Assembly: GCF_003946305.1 (NCBI RefSeq)
Contig: NZ_RHNS01000004.1
Location: 62,001 to 126,000, forward strand
Source: Lacticaseibacillus porcinae
GTDB lineage: Bacteria > Bacillota > Bacilli > Lactobacillales > Lactobacillaceae
Length of the DNA stretch: 64,000 nucleotides
Direction: 5' to 3'
The notes beneath the pieces were generated by a model. It worked only from the letters and a program-made list of their open reading frames with translations. It searched no databases and had not been told where the DNA came from. The translations under genes were made by a program, and so were the position numbers. Shown here one piece after another: positions 53,790-62,500 of this stretch (position 1 is the stretch's first letter; each line of letters starts with the position of its first letter).

Positions 53790-54851
53790 ATGAAGATTGT
53801 CGTTTTAGCTGGCGGTCGTAGCACCGAGCGAAACGTCTCTATCTCTAGTGGCCATCGCTTGACCAACGCCTTGCGCGAAAAGGGGCACCAAGCCACATTC
53901 ATCGATTTATTTTTAGGGTACGACTTACAAGGCCGCGACCCAGAGACTGTTTTTGAAACAGCCAACACCAGTGACAACTTGTTGATCTCAGATGCTGTCC
54001 TCACCGACGACGTCATCAACAAATTGCGTACTGACGGCACCACCCAGTTGTTTGGTCCAAATGTTTTAGCCATTTGTAAAGCCGCAGACATTGTCGTCAT
54101 CGGCTTACATGGTGGCGACGGTGAAAATGGTAAAGTCCAAGCCGTCCTCGACTTGAACAATATCAAGTACACCGGTAGTGGTAGCACCGCTTCAGGCATC
54201 ACCATGAACAAAGTCTACAGCAAAGAGATCATGTTATACAAAGGGATCAAAACTGCTGCCTTTGTGGAAATCACCAAAGACCAAGGCGCAAAAGGTCACA
54301 CTTTACCATTTGCCTACCCTGTGGTTTTGAAACCGACTTCTGGCGGCTCATCTGTCGGCACACACATTGCCCATGACGCTGCTGAATTGGAATCTGGCTT
54401 AAAAGATGTGTTCCGTTTTGATAATTCTGCGATCATTGAAGAATTTATCAAAGGTCGCGAATTCTCTTTAGGCGTGGTCAATGGTCATGCTTTCCCAGCG
54501 ATCGAAATTTTGGTCCATGACGGTTGGTATGACTTCGAACATAAATTTATCGAAGGCCACACGACTTTTGTCACCCCACCTGATGACTTAGCCGATGATG
54601 TTCATGACGAAATGAAGCGCGTCGCCGTTGAAACCATGGATGCATTAGGCATGCAAAACTATGGTCGTGTCGACTTCTTCGTTGATGACAACAACGGTGT
54701 TTGGGTGATCGAAGCCAACAACTTACCTGGGATGACCCCACTTTCCTTGTTACCGCAAGAAGCAGAAGCGGAAGGTGTCGCTTATCCTGATTTAGTTGAA
54801 AGCATCGTCAACGGCAAGCTGAAGTTATACGCTGATGGCATGAACAACTAA
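53790..54851 (+). CDS. ddl: D-alanine--D-alanine ligase family protein, predicted D-Ala--D-Lac type
   Basis: A 353-residue ATP-grasp ligase that joins D-Ala to D-Ala or D-lactate. Features are [14 protein letters not shown] (catalytic Glu13), [25 protein letters not shown] and [15 protein letters not shown]. The omega-loop reads YDFEHKF: the residue aligned with Escherichia coli DdlB Tyr216 is Phe253. Phe there is the mark of D-Ala-D-Lac ligases in intrinsically vancomycin-resistant lactic acid bacteria. The sequence is fairly divergent (HGGDGENG for the usual HGxxGEDG), so it may be a second ligase. GGAGGG precedes ATG 53790. Confidence 0.88.
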   Translation: MKIVVLAGGRSTERNVSISSGHRLTNALREKGHQATFIDLFLGYDLQGRDPETVFETANTSDNLLISDAVLTDDVINKLRTDGTTQLFGPNVLAICKAADIVVIGLHGGDGENGKVQAVLDLNNIKYTGSGSTASGITMNKVYSKEIMLYKGIKTAAFVEITKDQGAKGHTLPFAYPVVLKPTSGGSSVGTHIAHDAAELESGLKDVFRFDNSAIIEEFIKGREFSLGVVNGHAFPAIEILVHDGWYDFEHKFIEGHTTFVTPPDDLADDVHDEMKRVAVETMDALGMQNYGRVDFFVDDNNGVWVIEANNLPGMTPLSLLPQEAEAEGVAYPDLVESIVNGKLKLYADGMNN

Positions 54852-54863
54852 TTTTTTAGCATT

Positions 54864-54893
54864 CCTCAAGTCTGCGGACTTGGGGTTTTTGTT
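54864..54893 (+). terminator. Rho-independent terminator after ddl
   Basis: CCTCAAGTC/GACTTGGGG stem (one G-T pair) with TGCG loop and T5 tail. Confidence 0.88.
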
Positions 54894-55032
54894 TGACTTT
54901 AGAATTTCGACATGCGATACTATTTGACGGTGCCAAACCACGATCAGTGAAAGCGACTGGCGCGCAAGCGTTCAGAAAGCCGCCGCAGCTGATCACGAAA
55001 ACCGGCCTGCAGACATGCAGGCCGGTTTTTTT
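54893..55032 (+). ncRNA. Candidate small RNA with its own promoter and terminator
   Basis: TTGACT (54893-54898), a 17-base spacer and GATACT (54916-54921) form a plausible promoter. From about 54928 a roughly 105-base stretch has no reading frame, but contains a long-range pair (GATCAG near 54942 with CTGATC near 54989). It ends in a strong GC-rich terminator at 54998-55032. Confidence 0.45.
54998..55032. terminator. Strong bidirectional terminator
   Basis: AAAACCGGCCTGCA pairs with TGCAGGCCGGTTTT. It ends the candidate small RNA and, on the other strand, the WxL operon. Confidence 0.93.
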
Positions 55033-55207
55033 ATTTGTGACCGAATAATCGCAAGGTCAATGCGCGCCGCCAACGCCCTTTTTTCAAATGATCTTGTTGG
55101 ACGTTGTGCTTATAGATCTGCCATTCATTGCGACCACTGTGACTGTGAAAATATCCCCCGATGATGATCACGATCACTAAACTTAGACTCCCCATGACCC
55201 ACCACAT
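55031..55207 (-). CDS. Small membrane-anchored basic protein, last gene of the WxL operon
   Basis: A 58-residue protein: one membrane segment at about 2-21 (MGSLSLVIVIIIGGYF) and a basic tail, KKGRWRRALTLRLFGHK. GGAAGG precedes ATG 55207, which begins 14 bases after the stop of the large WxL protein. It is probably the last gene of the operon. Function unknown. Confidence 0.65.
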   Translation of the reverse strand: MWWVMGSLSLVIVIIIGGYFHSHSGRNEWQIYKHNVQQDHLKKGRWRRALTLRLFGHK

Positions 55208-55221
55208 GATGATCCTTCCTT

Positions 55222-57369
55222 TCAAGGTGCTGGCGGTGTTGGTGTTGCCGCCAAGGTCCAATGTAGCTGTGCATCATAAACCCCTGCTGGTGGGGCCGTA
55301 ATTTTTGGTAAATTCAACTTGGCTGAGACGTTCCATACTGCGACAGGCGATCGCAAACTCGTGATATTGGTAGGACTGGCACCAATTTTGATCGGCACTG
55401 TTCCTGGTGCTTGTTCCCCATCAAATTTGAGTAATACCACCCCACCGTTGGCACCCAGTGTGGCTTGCGTGTACATCGATTTCAAATCAGTCATTTCAAC
55501 GCTTAATTGCCAAGCGCCTGCAGTGGCGCGGTTATCTGATATCACTAACTGTTGCGGCCCGTTTGCAGGGGTTAATGCGGCATCCCCTGCGATCAACTCT
55601 GAAACCGTCGGGGGTGTCGCATTATTATTGGTAAAATAAAAGCTTGGCACTGCTTGTAACACCAAACCGGCAGGCGGGGTCACGATCAACTTCGCGAGAT
55701 TTGAATTTAACGTGTATTGTTGACCGTCTGCTTGAACCTGCATGCTCACTTGTAGTTGCCGATTGTTTTGAGCACTGGTCACCACCGGTCCTTGGATCGT
55801 TGACGTTGCGGCAAATGCAGTCGGTTGGTCAGCAAAATTCCCTTCACCATCGGCAAAATACCAACTGTTCGTGAGCAATTGGCCACTTGGTGGTATTGGT
55901 GATCGAAAATTGACTGCTTCATTGGCATTGGCTGTGGTATCAGGCAACTTCAAAATGTCCAACCTGCGAACACTACTTTGAGTGGTTGTTGCTGTGGTGA
56001 AATCAGCTTCAATATCGACGCTACCAGGATCAGGGCCTGCGATCACAGTTCCATCCGCAGTCACTTGCACTAACGTTGATGGGATCTTGCTGTCAGGTTG
56101 ATAGGCGTGCCACGCGATCGGACCAGCGTCATCTGGGATCGCGTTAACTTGGGCTTTCAACTGATCAGTCGTTGGCATTCGAGCAGCGGATCCATCTTTG
56201 ACAAATAAAAAGGGTTCACTGAAATTCAACGCATAATCATGCCGGGCTGGAATTACGGTTAACTTAGCCAGATTACTTTGAACATTCTGGGCAACGGTAG
56301 TTTGACCACGCTTGAAATCACTGATCGCATAAACGTCGGCATTGGTTTTCGCTGATGAGATCACGAGCTCACTCGCCTTGGCAGTTTGTAAGACATTTCC
56401 AACATACCAGCGCGTATTGGTGGCTGTTAATCCCGACGGTAGTTGTAAATCAAATGTCGCCGGTTGGTCTTCATTGACGGTCACGTCAGGGAGATTTGCG
56501 GTGTCGACGACTGCAACACTTGAATCGATGTTGACTGGTGCCTCGCCGCCAAACATCGGTGCAAATTGGATCTGTGCTTGAATCGGCGTGCTGGACACGG
56601 CACCAGTCGCGGTTGTTTGCAATTGATTACCTGCAACTTCAGTGGTTAAAGCAGGCGTACTTGCGAACTGATAGTCTGGCACAATTGAAACATCGAGTCC
56701 CTCAACTGCAAGCGTTGCACTTTGACCGTTAAACAAAACAGTATCTTCTGGCGTCAACGTCGGTGAATAATTTGTTGGGATCACTAACACTCGCACCAAA
56801 TTTGACGAAATCGTCCGCAAAGGGTCAGTGCCAAAGGTTAAATTAACGTTGATCTGTAAGGTATACCACGTTGGTCGCGTGACCTCTGGGACTTTCATTT
56901 CATAGCGAATGTCTTCGTTGTTCATCGCTAAGTTAGCAATATAGCCGGTTTGATACACCAGACCATATTGTGCAGTGGCAGCCAACATCGCAGGATCACC
57001 AACAGCATTCCAATCCCCAGAAAAATTGTCGATCGATCCTTGATCTTTTTGAATGGTGATACTCAATGATGCGGTGCGAAACCAATCCCAACCCGTTTTG
57101 GCAACGACTGCGCGTAATTGTAGGTCTTCTCCGGCGTGCACGATCGTCCAACCGGTCACCGGCGTCCCTACGTTCGTCATGCGATACCAGGTGGGTTGGG
57201 TTTTGAAATAGGTGCTGGTATTGGTCGTCGGAGAAATTGGATAAAAGCCCGCTTGCATATTTGCTGGCGGGATCACACTTGGTGCAGCGGCAGAACTTGG
57301 GTGAATGGGACTTAGCCAAAGTCCCAAGTAGATCAAAAACAAACACATCCCCCAAGCTTTACGCTGCAT
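55222..57369 (-). CDS. Large secreted protein with a C-terminal WxL-like domain
   Basis: A 715-residue extracellular protein. A signal peptide is at residues 1 to about 29. Several beta-sandwich, Ig-like stretches follow with repeated phrases of the SNLAKLIVTP / SNLVRVLVIP type. The C-terminal 170 residues contain GAWQLSV and end in LHWTLAATP, the two WxL motifs of that wall-binding domain. AAGGAGG precedes ATG 57369. WxL domains bind peptidoglycan non-covalently, so this is probably the exposed adhesive partner of the complex. Confidence 0.8.
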   Translation of the reverse strand: MQRKAWGMCLFLIYLGLWLSPIHPSSAAAPSVIPPANMQAGFYPISPTTNTSTYFKTQPTWYRMTNVGTPVTGWTIVHAGEDLQLRAVVAKTGWDWFRTASLSITIQKDQGSIDNFSGDWNAVGDPAMLAATAQYGLVYQTGYIANLAMNNEDIRYEMKVPEVTRPTWYTLQINVNLTFGTDPLRTISSNLVRVLVIPTNYSPTLTPEDTVLFNGQSATLAVEGLDVSIVPDYQFASTPALTTEVAGNQLQTTATGAVSSTPIQAQIQFAPMFGGEAPVNIDSSVAVVDTANLPDVTVNEDQPATFDLQLPSGLTATNTRWYVGNVLQTAKASELVISSAKTNADVYAISDFKRGQTTVAQNVQSNLAKLTVIPARHDYALNFSEPFLFVKDGSAARMPTTDQLKAQVNAIPDDAGPIAWHAYQPDSKIPSTLVQVTADGTVIAGPDPGSVDIEADFTTATTTQSSVRRLDILKLPDTTANANEAVNFRSPIPPSGQLLTNSWYFADGEGNFADQPTAFAATSTIQGPVVTSAQNNRQLQVSMQVQADGQQYTLNSNLAKLIVTPPAGLVLQAVPSFYFTNNNATPPTVSELIAGDAALTPANGPQQLVISDNRATAGAWQLSVEMTDLKSMYTQATLGANGGVVLLKFDGEQAPGTVPIKIGASPTNITSLRSPVAVWNVSAKLNLPKITAPPAGVYDAQLHWTLAATPTPPAP

Positions 57370-57628
57370 GCCGACGTCCTCCTTGCCAGATCCAAATTCC
57401 ACTAACAACGATCAGCCAACCGATCACAACAGTATTTGGTGCTGTCACCTCGCCAACTTGGGGAAACTTAGGCGAGGTTTTCGCATCAGCGCTTGCCGTC
57501 ATCGTTGCTACATGCGCTTTTTGACTGGATGAACTTGCAGGTTTAATTTCAAATTGCGCGATACTGCGAGCGGCAGTGCTAGCAAGCAATCCACCTGCAA
57601 CCAATAAACCTATCAGCCATTTAGACAT
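57359..57628 (-). CDS. Small WxL-operon protein with a degenerate sortase-type anchor
   Basis: An 89-residue protein. It has an N-terminal signal peptide, a short Ser/Ala-rich spacer, then FPQVGE followed by a hydrophobic stretch and GGRRHAA tail. WxL operons normally carry a small protein with LPxTG at this place; here Leu and Thr are replaced, so sortase A cleavage is doubtful and it may simply stay in the membrane. GAGGTGG precedes ATG 57628. It overlaps both neighbouring genes by about 10 bases. Confidence 0.75.
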   Translation of the reverse strand: MSKWLIGLLVAGGLLASTAARSIAQFEIKPASSSSQKAHVATMTASADAKTSPKFPQVGEVTAPNTVVIGWLIVVSGIWIWQGGRRHAA

Positions 57629-58580
57629 CACGGCCACCTCCACGTTTTTTGCCAATGAAAATACCGATTATCATTGCCAACACGATCGCTAACCCAAACA
57701 ACCAAGTGTAATTCGGCTTCGTCGCCGTTTTTTCAGGTGTTACTGTCGGCGTCACCGTTTTTTTGATGGCGAAAGTTTTGGTCAAATGCCACTTCGCAGT
57801 ACCAGCCGTCGCATCGATCACCAGTTGATATTGACCAGGTTGCAACGTCGACTGCGGCGTCAATTGATAAGCGAGATCACTGTTTGGGGCCATGGCAAAA
57901 TCTTTATCCGTTTGCGTCAACACAGCCTTACCTTGGAAATTAACCGTTGATTTCAAAGTCAGCTTACCAAAAAGGGTCGGCTGCGGATTTTGAACATGGG
58001 CGACGATTTGTTTGGTATTGGCAGCCGCTGAGGCTAACGTCAATTGCGGCGGGACTTTGGTTTCACTCGTTTGCAACGCCACCGCCACCACCATCGCGAA
58101 TTGATTGGTGATGGCAAAGCCACTAGCACTTGATTGTGCAGCAGGCGTTTGATCTTGAGCATAAATCGCCCCTAACACAACACCAGAAAATTCAGGCGGT
58201 GTGACGGTAAAGGTCACTGTTTTTCCCGTTTTTGGCGCCAATTCAACAGTGACTGGCTTTGAACCGATCGCAGTGATGCTGGTTTGGGCATTGATGCGCT
58301 TTTGGGTGTTGGGATCATAACCAATCTGGCCGTTGCGCTGGGTATAAGCATTTGTCAGCTGTAAACGTAAGGTTTTGGTTTGATTTGATTGATTGGCGAC
58401 AACCACTGGTAATTTTTCTTGAACGCCAGGCTTCACCAACAAGTTAAACCAACCGAGATCCCCACCGATTTGCGACGCCGTCATTTGCGGCGTTACCGTA
58501 AATCCTGCACCTTCTGCATGCACCTGGTGACTCGGCCAAAACATGAACAATAATCCAATGAATAACCACCATTTTTTCAT
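57621..58580 (-). CDS. DUF916/DUF3324-family WxL-interacting protein
   Basis: A 319-residue membrane-anchored surface protein: signal peptide (1 to about 22), N-terminal DUF916 region (GFTVTPQMTASQIGGDLGWFNLLVKPG), central DUF3324 region (QLTPQSTLQPGQYQLVIDA), and a C-terminal membrane anchor YTWLFGLAIVLAMIIGIFIG with a basic tail. These proteins are the conserved partner of WxL domains. GGAGGTG lies before ATG 58580. It overlaps the next gene by 8 bases. Confidence 0.9.
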   Translation of the reverse strand: MKKWWLFIGLLFMFWPSHQVHAEGAGFTVTPQMTASQIGGDLGWFNLLVKPGVQEKLPVVVANQSNQTKTLRLQLTNAYTQRNGQIGYDPNTQKRINAQTSITAIGSKPVTVELAPKTGKTVTFTVTPPEFSGVVLGAIYAQDQTPAAQSSASGFAITNQFAMVVAVALQTSETKVPPQLTLASAAANTKQIVAHVQNPQPTLFGKLTLKSTVNFQGKAVLTQTDKDFAMAPNSDLAYQLTPQSTLQPGQYQLVIDATAGTAKWHLTKTFAIKKTVTPTVTPEKTATKPNYTWLFGLAIVLAMIIGIFIGKKRGGGRDV

Positions 58581-58623
58581 CAGTTCACCTCCTATGTACG
58601 CCAGTGTCTCCACTGGCGTGCGC

Positions 58624-59286
58624 TCAAGGTTGCGGACCGCTGACCAGTAACCAATTCAGTGGCGCGCGATAATCACCGGCTAAAACACTTTTGGTTTGCG
58701 GCAACGTCAATGACGCTGTGGCAATTTGGATGGTTGTGGTCCCAGTGCCACGATTCATTGGCGCCACCACCACTGGCGCATCGTTGTCGGCAAAATCAGT
58801 CGCTGACAAAGTCATACCAGACGCATTAGTCCCGATCGCATTGGTCGGGGCAAATGAGGCTTGCATCGGCATCAAGGTCGTTGAGGAATCAGCAAGTTGG
58901 AAAGCATCCAGTTTCACCAACAGTTGCCAGCCACTGTTAGTGCCACGAAAATCTTCCACTACGATTTGCTCTTGATCATCCCCATCAAACCCTGGTCCTT
59001 CACCATCTTTGGTGACGCTGCCCGACACCATCGCCAAAGTTTGTGGCCCTTGGATCAAGTCTTTGACCTTCACCGCTTGAAACCTGAGATCTGGCACTTG
59101 CACTAACGCTAAGGTTTGCGCGACCACATCAACTTGTGCGGTACTAGTCGCTGTGGCATTACCATCGACGACTACTGCCGGCATTGCTGGCCCGACATCA
59201 GTAGGATCAGCTGCGGATACCGGTTGATTCGGCCACAAACCGATCAACAGCAATAACCCGATCATCCAATGTTTCATCGACTTCAC
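58624..59286 (-). CDS. WxL-domain surface protein 2
   Basis: A 220-residue secreted protein: signal peptide (1 to about 25, ending VSAA), then a WxL domain with YRGTNSGWQ-type first motif (FRGTNSGWQLLVKL here) and the C-terminal motif LNWLL. Start is GTG 59286, overlapping the upstream stop by one base; no clear ribosome site is present, so coupled translation is likely, with ATG 59277 as alternative. It is a paralogue of the upstream protein. Confidence 0.85.
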   Translation of the reverse strand: MKSMKHWMIGLLLLIGLWPNQPVSAADPTDVGPAMPAVVVDGNATATSTAQVDVVAQTLALVQVPDLRFQAVKVKDLIQGPQTLAMVSGSVTKDGEGPGFDGDDQEQIVVEDFRGTNSGWQLLVKLDAFQLADSSTTLMPMQASFAPTNAIGTNASGMTLSATDFADNDAPVVVAPMNRGTGTTTIQIATASLTLPQTKSVLAGDYRAPLNWLLVSGPQP

Positions 59287-59963
59287 TAACTAGCGCTCGG
59301 TGCCGCCAACAAAGTCCAGTTGACCGTTGCTTGATACGTCCCAGCTAAAGCAGCGTTATCTTTTGGTAGCACCAATTGACCTTCTACCACTTCCACATTG
59401 GTTATCCCAGAGCCAGCATCTTGAGGTGCATCCAGCACTGTCGCATTGGTGCCAGCAAAGTTAGCTTGCGTAAACGACACGTTTTGAATATTACTGCCGC
59501 CTACTGGTCCGTCCAAAGTAATTTGATCTGCGGTGATGGTTTTCTTGCCGGAAAAATCCCCTAACTTCGCGGAAACTTGCCAGCCAGCATTCGTCCCACG
59601 ATAATCTTCCACCACGAGTTGTTGGAAATTGTTTCCATCAAAGTTCTGATCATCAGGCGTCACCTTTTCAGTATCAAAATTAAGAGTGACCGCCCCATCA
59701 ATTAACTTTTCAATACTGCCTGACTGGAAATGCAGATTCGGCACCGCATACAGCGCCAAAGTCCCTGCCGTCAAATCAAATTGCGCCGTGGAATTCGCCG
59801 CAATACTGCTACTTCCATCTGCCAATTCAAAGCCACCGCTGACATTGGTCAGGTTCGTCGTGGCGTTCCCAGGTCCTGCGTTCACTTCTGCACCCACTGC
59901 CACTGGCGCACCACTTGCCAACGCAGCTATTGCAATAGCCAATACCCATTTGCGATTCTTCAT
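59286..59963 (-). CDS. WxL-domain surface protein 1, first gene of the operon
   Basis: A 225-residue secreted protein with signal peptide (1 to about 25). It has a WxL domain with YRGTNAGWQVSAKL (first motif with Val instead of Leu) and VNWTLLA near the C-terminus. GGAGG precedes ATG 59963. First of six genes on the minus strand. The operon is divergent from the MarR/ABC operon over about 210 bp. Confidence 0.87.
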   Translation of the reverse strand: MKNRKWVLAIAIAALASGAPVAVGAEVNAGPGNATTNLTNVSGGFELADGSSSIAANSTAQFDLTAGTLALYAVPNLHFQSGSIEKLIDGAVTLNFDTEKVTPDDQNFDGNNFQQLVVEDYRGTNAGWQVSAKLGDFSGKKTITADQITLDGPVGGSNIQNVSFTQANFAGTNATVLDAPQDAGSGITNVEVVEGQLVLPKDNAALAGTYQATVNWTLLAAPSAS

Positions 59964-60076
59964 GTTTGTTTCCTCCGTAAACTTGCGATCGCGATCAACA
60001 ATAAATAGTCGTCATCACCCCCTCACTATATATATTTGCGAAAAAGGGGTCATTTGATACTTGGGCAAAAAAATAA

Positions 60077-60158
60077 TTAGTTAGTGTTGACAAATAAATT
60101 CTAACTAACTATACTAAGCGACGTTGATTGTTAGTCTAACAAAATATAACCTAACTAA
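60077..60158 (+). promoter_or_regulatory. MarR-controlled promoter with repeated TTAGTTAG/CTAACTAA operators
   Basis: TTGACA (60087-60092), 17-base spacer and TATACT (60110-60115). TTAGTTAG at 60077-60084 and CTAACTAA at 60101-60108 form an inverted repeat around the -35 box. A perfect palindrome TTGTTAGTCTAACAA lies at 60128-60142, and another CTAACTAA at 60151-60158. The density of one motif around the promoter strongly suggests autoregulation by the MarR protein. Confidence 0.8.
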
Positions 60159-60174
60159 ATTCTGGAGGTTACTC

Positions 60175-60726
60175 ATGACAGAAGATACCCAAAGCTTACT
60201 GGCCTTGTTTGGCCGCTTATTAGAAAATCGCACCTTTGCCTCGGCGGCACTGCGCACGCGCTACAATCGCGAAGATCGCGGTCAAGCTAGCCGCGGTCAA
60301 GTCCGCTTACTACATTTACTCAACCAACATGATGGCTTGACCAACACAGAAATTGCCGTGGAACTCGACATTCGCCCAAGTTCCGTTTCCGCGTTAGTTA
60401 AAAAACTCCTCGACGCAAACTTCGTCGAACGTTTAGCTGATCCTGACGACAAACGCGTCAGCAAAATTTTCCTCACTGACGACGGCCGCGCTTTTCTTAA
60501 AGGCGCCAGTCGTTTACAAAATGATTTTTCTCAAACTTGCTTCAACGGCTTAACTGACGCTGAACAAGCGCAATTACGGGAATTGTTGACCAAGCTGATC
60601 GCCGGTTTAGATGAATCTGGCGACGATTGGCAAGACTTAATGCAACAAGCGCACCGCTGGCATCACCAATTCGATCATTTCTCTGGTCAAAGCTTCGGTG
60701 GTCCTTGGTTTGATCGGAGGCATTAA
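60175..60726 (+). CDS. MarR-family transcriptional regulator
   Basis: A 183-residue regulator. The winged helix is at about 35-105 (LTNTEIAVELDIRPSSVSALVKKL; ADPDDKRVSKIFLTDDG). The C-terminal extension ends in a His/Phe-rich stretch (QSFGGPWFDRRH). GGAGG precedes ATG 60175. The stop overlaps the start of the exporter gene (TAATG). It most likely represses its own operon through the repeated operators upstream and responds to an exporter substrate. Confidence 0.92.
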   Translation: MTEDTQSLLALFGRLLENRTFASAALRTRYNREDRGQASRGQVRLLHLLNQHDGLTNTEIAVELDIRPSSVSALVKKLLDANFVERLADPDDKRVSKIFLTDDGRAFLKGASRLQNDFSQTCFNGLTDAEQAQLRELLTKLIAGLDESGDDWQDLMQQAHRWHHQFDHFSGQSFGGPWFDRRH

Positions 60727-62459
60727 TGACACAAAAACCTAAAACTTTTGATCGCCAAGCGTTTATGACGTTGATCAAAAGCATTCAACCAAAATATTGG
60801 CAACTCGTCGTCGGGATCATCCTCGGTATGATCGCCACGGCTGGGAACTTGATCGTCCCACAGTTTGCCAAAGGCTTGATCAATCAACTGGGTCAACACA
60901 TCAATGCTGGATTAATGATCGCCGTGGTCGGGATCTTTATCGTCAGTGCATTGATCTCAGCGGGTTCTGGGACGATTTTAGGCTTTTTCGGAGAAAATGT
61001 GGTCGCTGAATTGCGACGCAAACTCTGGGATAAGTTGTTACACTTACCAGTCAGTTACTTTGATACGCAAAAGTCTGGCGTGTTATCGTCGCGGCTAGTC
61101 AATGACTCCAGCCAGGTCAAACAACTGCTTGCCAACACTTTGCCGAACTTAATGACCAGTTTGCTCCAGTTGATCGGTGCTTTGGTGTTGATGTTGGTGA
61201 TGGATTGGCGGATGACTGCGATCATGTTTATCGCTGTGCCATTGGTGATGCTCGTGATGATGCCAGTCGGTCGGCGTTCGCACAAAGTTGGTCGTGCTCG
61301 CCAAGATGCCCTTGCTGATTTCAACGGTGAAGCCGGCGAAATTCTCAGTGAAGTGCGGTTGGTGAAGTCTTCCAACGCTGAAGCCCAAGAAAGTCGCGCC
61401 GGCGGTGAACAAATCGACAAGCTTTATCACATCGGGTTAAAAGAAGCGATTTACGATTCCATCGCCGGACCTTTAATGACTGGGGCGATGATGGCGGTGA
61501 TCATCGGCGTTCTCGCTTATGGTGCCCATCGCGTTTTAGCAGAGTCAATGACCATCGGAACGATGTTGAGCTTTTTGATGTATTTATTTCAAATGCTAGG
61601 GCCGGTGATGGCGCTGGGACAATTCTTCACCACCTTGGCCAAAACTTCTGGTGCCACGGAACGCATTCAACAATTGTTGAACGAACCTGAAGAATTGCAA
61701 AATGACGGCGTTGACTTACCCCTTGATGGCCAAACCATTTCGATGCAACATGTCGACTTCTCATATGATGCCGGCGAACAGATCCTTCACGACTTAAGCT
61801 TTGAAGCCAAACCTAACTCTGTGGTCGCCTTCGTCGGGCCGTCTGGTGGTGGGAAGTCAACCGTGTTCAGCTTGTTAGAGCGTTATTATCAACCAGACAA
61901 CGGACAAGTGTTGATCGGCCATCAAGACGCCCAAGCTGTGAATTTAACGGATTGGCGCAATCAAATCGGCTTAGTTTCCCAAGATGCTGCAATCATGGCT
62001 GGGACGATCCGCTATAATTTAACTTATGGTTCTGATGCGACTTATTCTGATGACCAACTATGGGATGTGTTGAAACTGGCATATGCCGATGAATTCGTCC
62101 ATCAAATGCCTAAAGGATTAGATACTGAAGTTGGTGAACGTGGGATCAAAGTTTCTGGTGGTCAACGCCAACGTTTGGCGATCGCACGCGCCTTTTTACG
62201 CGATCCGAAATTGTTGATGTTGGATGAAGCGACGGCTAGTTTGGACTCAGAATCAGAAATGATGGTCCAAAAAGCCCTCGCCCAACTGATGAAAGGCCGC
62301 ACCACGTTGGTGATCGCGCACCGTTTATCCACGATCGTCGACGCCGATGAGATCTACTTCATTGAAAATGGTCACGTCTCCGGTCACGGACCGCATGACC
62401 AATTGCTGAAATCACACGCCTTGTATCACGAATATGTCCAAAATCAATTCGCCGCATAA
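60726..62459 (+). CDS. ABC exporter, fused permease and ATPase (multidrug type)
   Basis: A 577-residue half-transporter of the LmrA/BmrA group. Six membrane helices are in residues 20-310, followed by the ATPase with Walker A GPSGGGKST, Q-loop LVSQDAAIM, signature VSGGQRQRLAIARAF, Walker B LLMLDEATASLD and switch IAHRL. It probably works as a homodimer. Co-transcribed with the MarR regulator. Substrate unknown; drugs or lipids are typical. Confidence 0.93.
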   Translation: MTQKPKTFDRQAFMTLIKSIQPKYWQLVVGIILGMIATAGNLIVPQFAKGLINQLGQHINAGLMIAVVGIFIVSALISAGSGTILGFFGENVVAELRRKLWDKLLHLPVSYFDTQKSGVLSSRLVNDSSQVKQLLANTLPNLMTSLLQLIGALVLMLVMDWRMTAIMFIAVPLVMLVMMPVGRRSHKVGRARQDALADFNGEAGEILSEVRLVKSSNAEAQESRAGGEQIDKLYHIGLKEAIYDSIAGPLMTGAMMAVIIGVLAYGAHRVLAESMTIGTMLSFLMYLFQMLGPVMALGQFFTTLAKTSGATERIQQLLNEPEELQNDGVDLPLDGQTISMQHVDFSYDAGEQILHDLSFEAKPNSVVAFVGPSGGGKSTVFSLLERYYQPDNGQVLIGHQDAQAVNLTDWRNQIGLVSQDAAIMAGTIRYNLTYGSDATYSDDQLWDVLKLAYADEFVHQMPKGLDTEVGERGIKVSGGQRQRLAIARAFLRDPKLLMLDEATASLDSESEMMVQKALAQLMKGRTTLVIAHRLSTIVDADEIYFIENGHVSGHGPHDQLLKSHALYHEYVQNQFAA

Positions 62460-62497
62460 AAAATCGGACCCTGCTTTCAAAGCAGCGGTCCGATTTT
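62457..62497. terminator. Bidirectional rho-independent terminator
   Basis: AAATCGGACC pairs with GGTCCGATTT around an inner CTGCTTT/AAAGCAG hairpin, shared by the converging exporter and queH genes. Confidence 0.93.
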
Positions 62498-62500
62498 CAC

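Noticed and set aside
53771-54211. 146-residue minus-strand open frame covering the start of ddl
   Set aside because: Antisense shadow of ddl; composition is low in sense-like features and it covers the ddl ribosome site.
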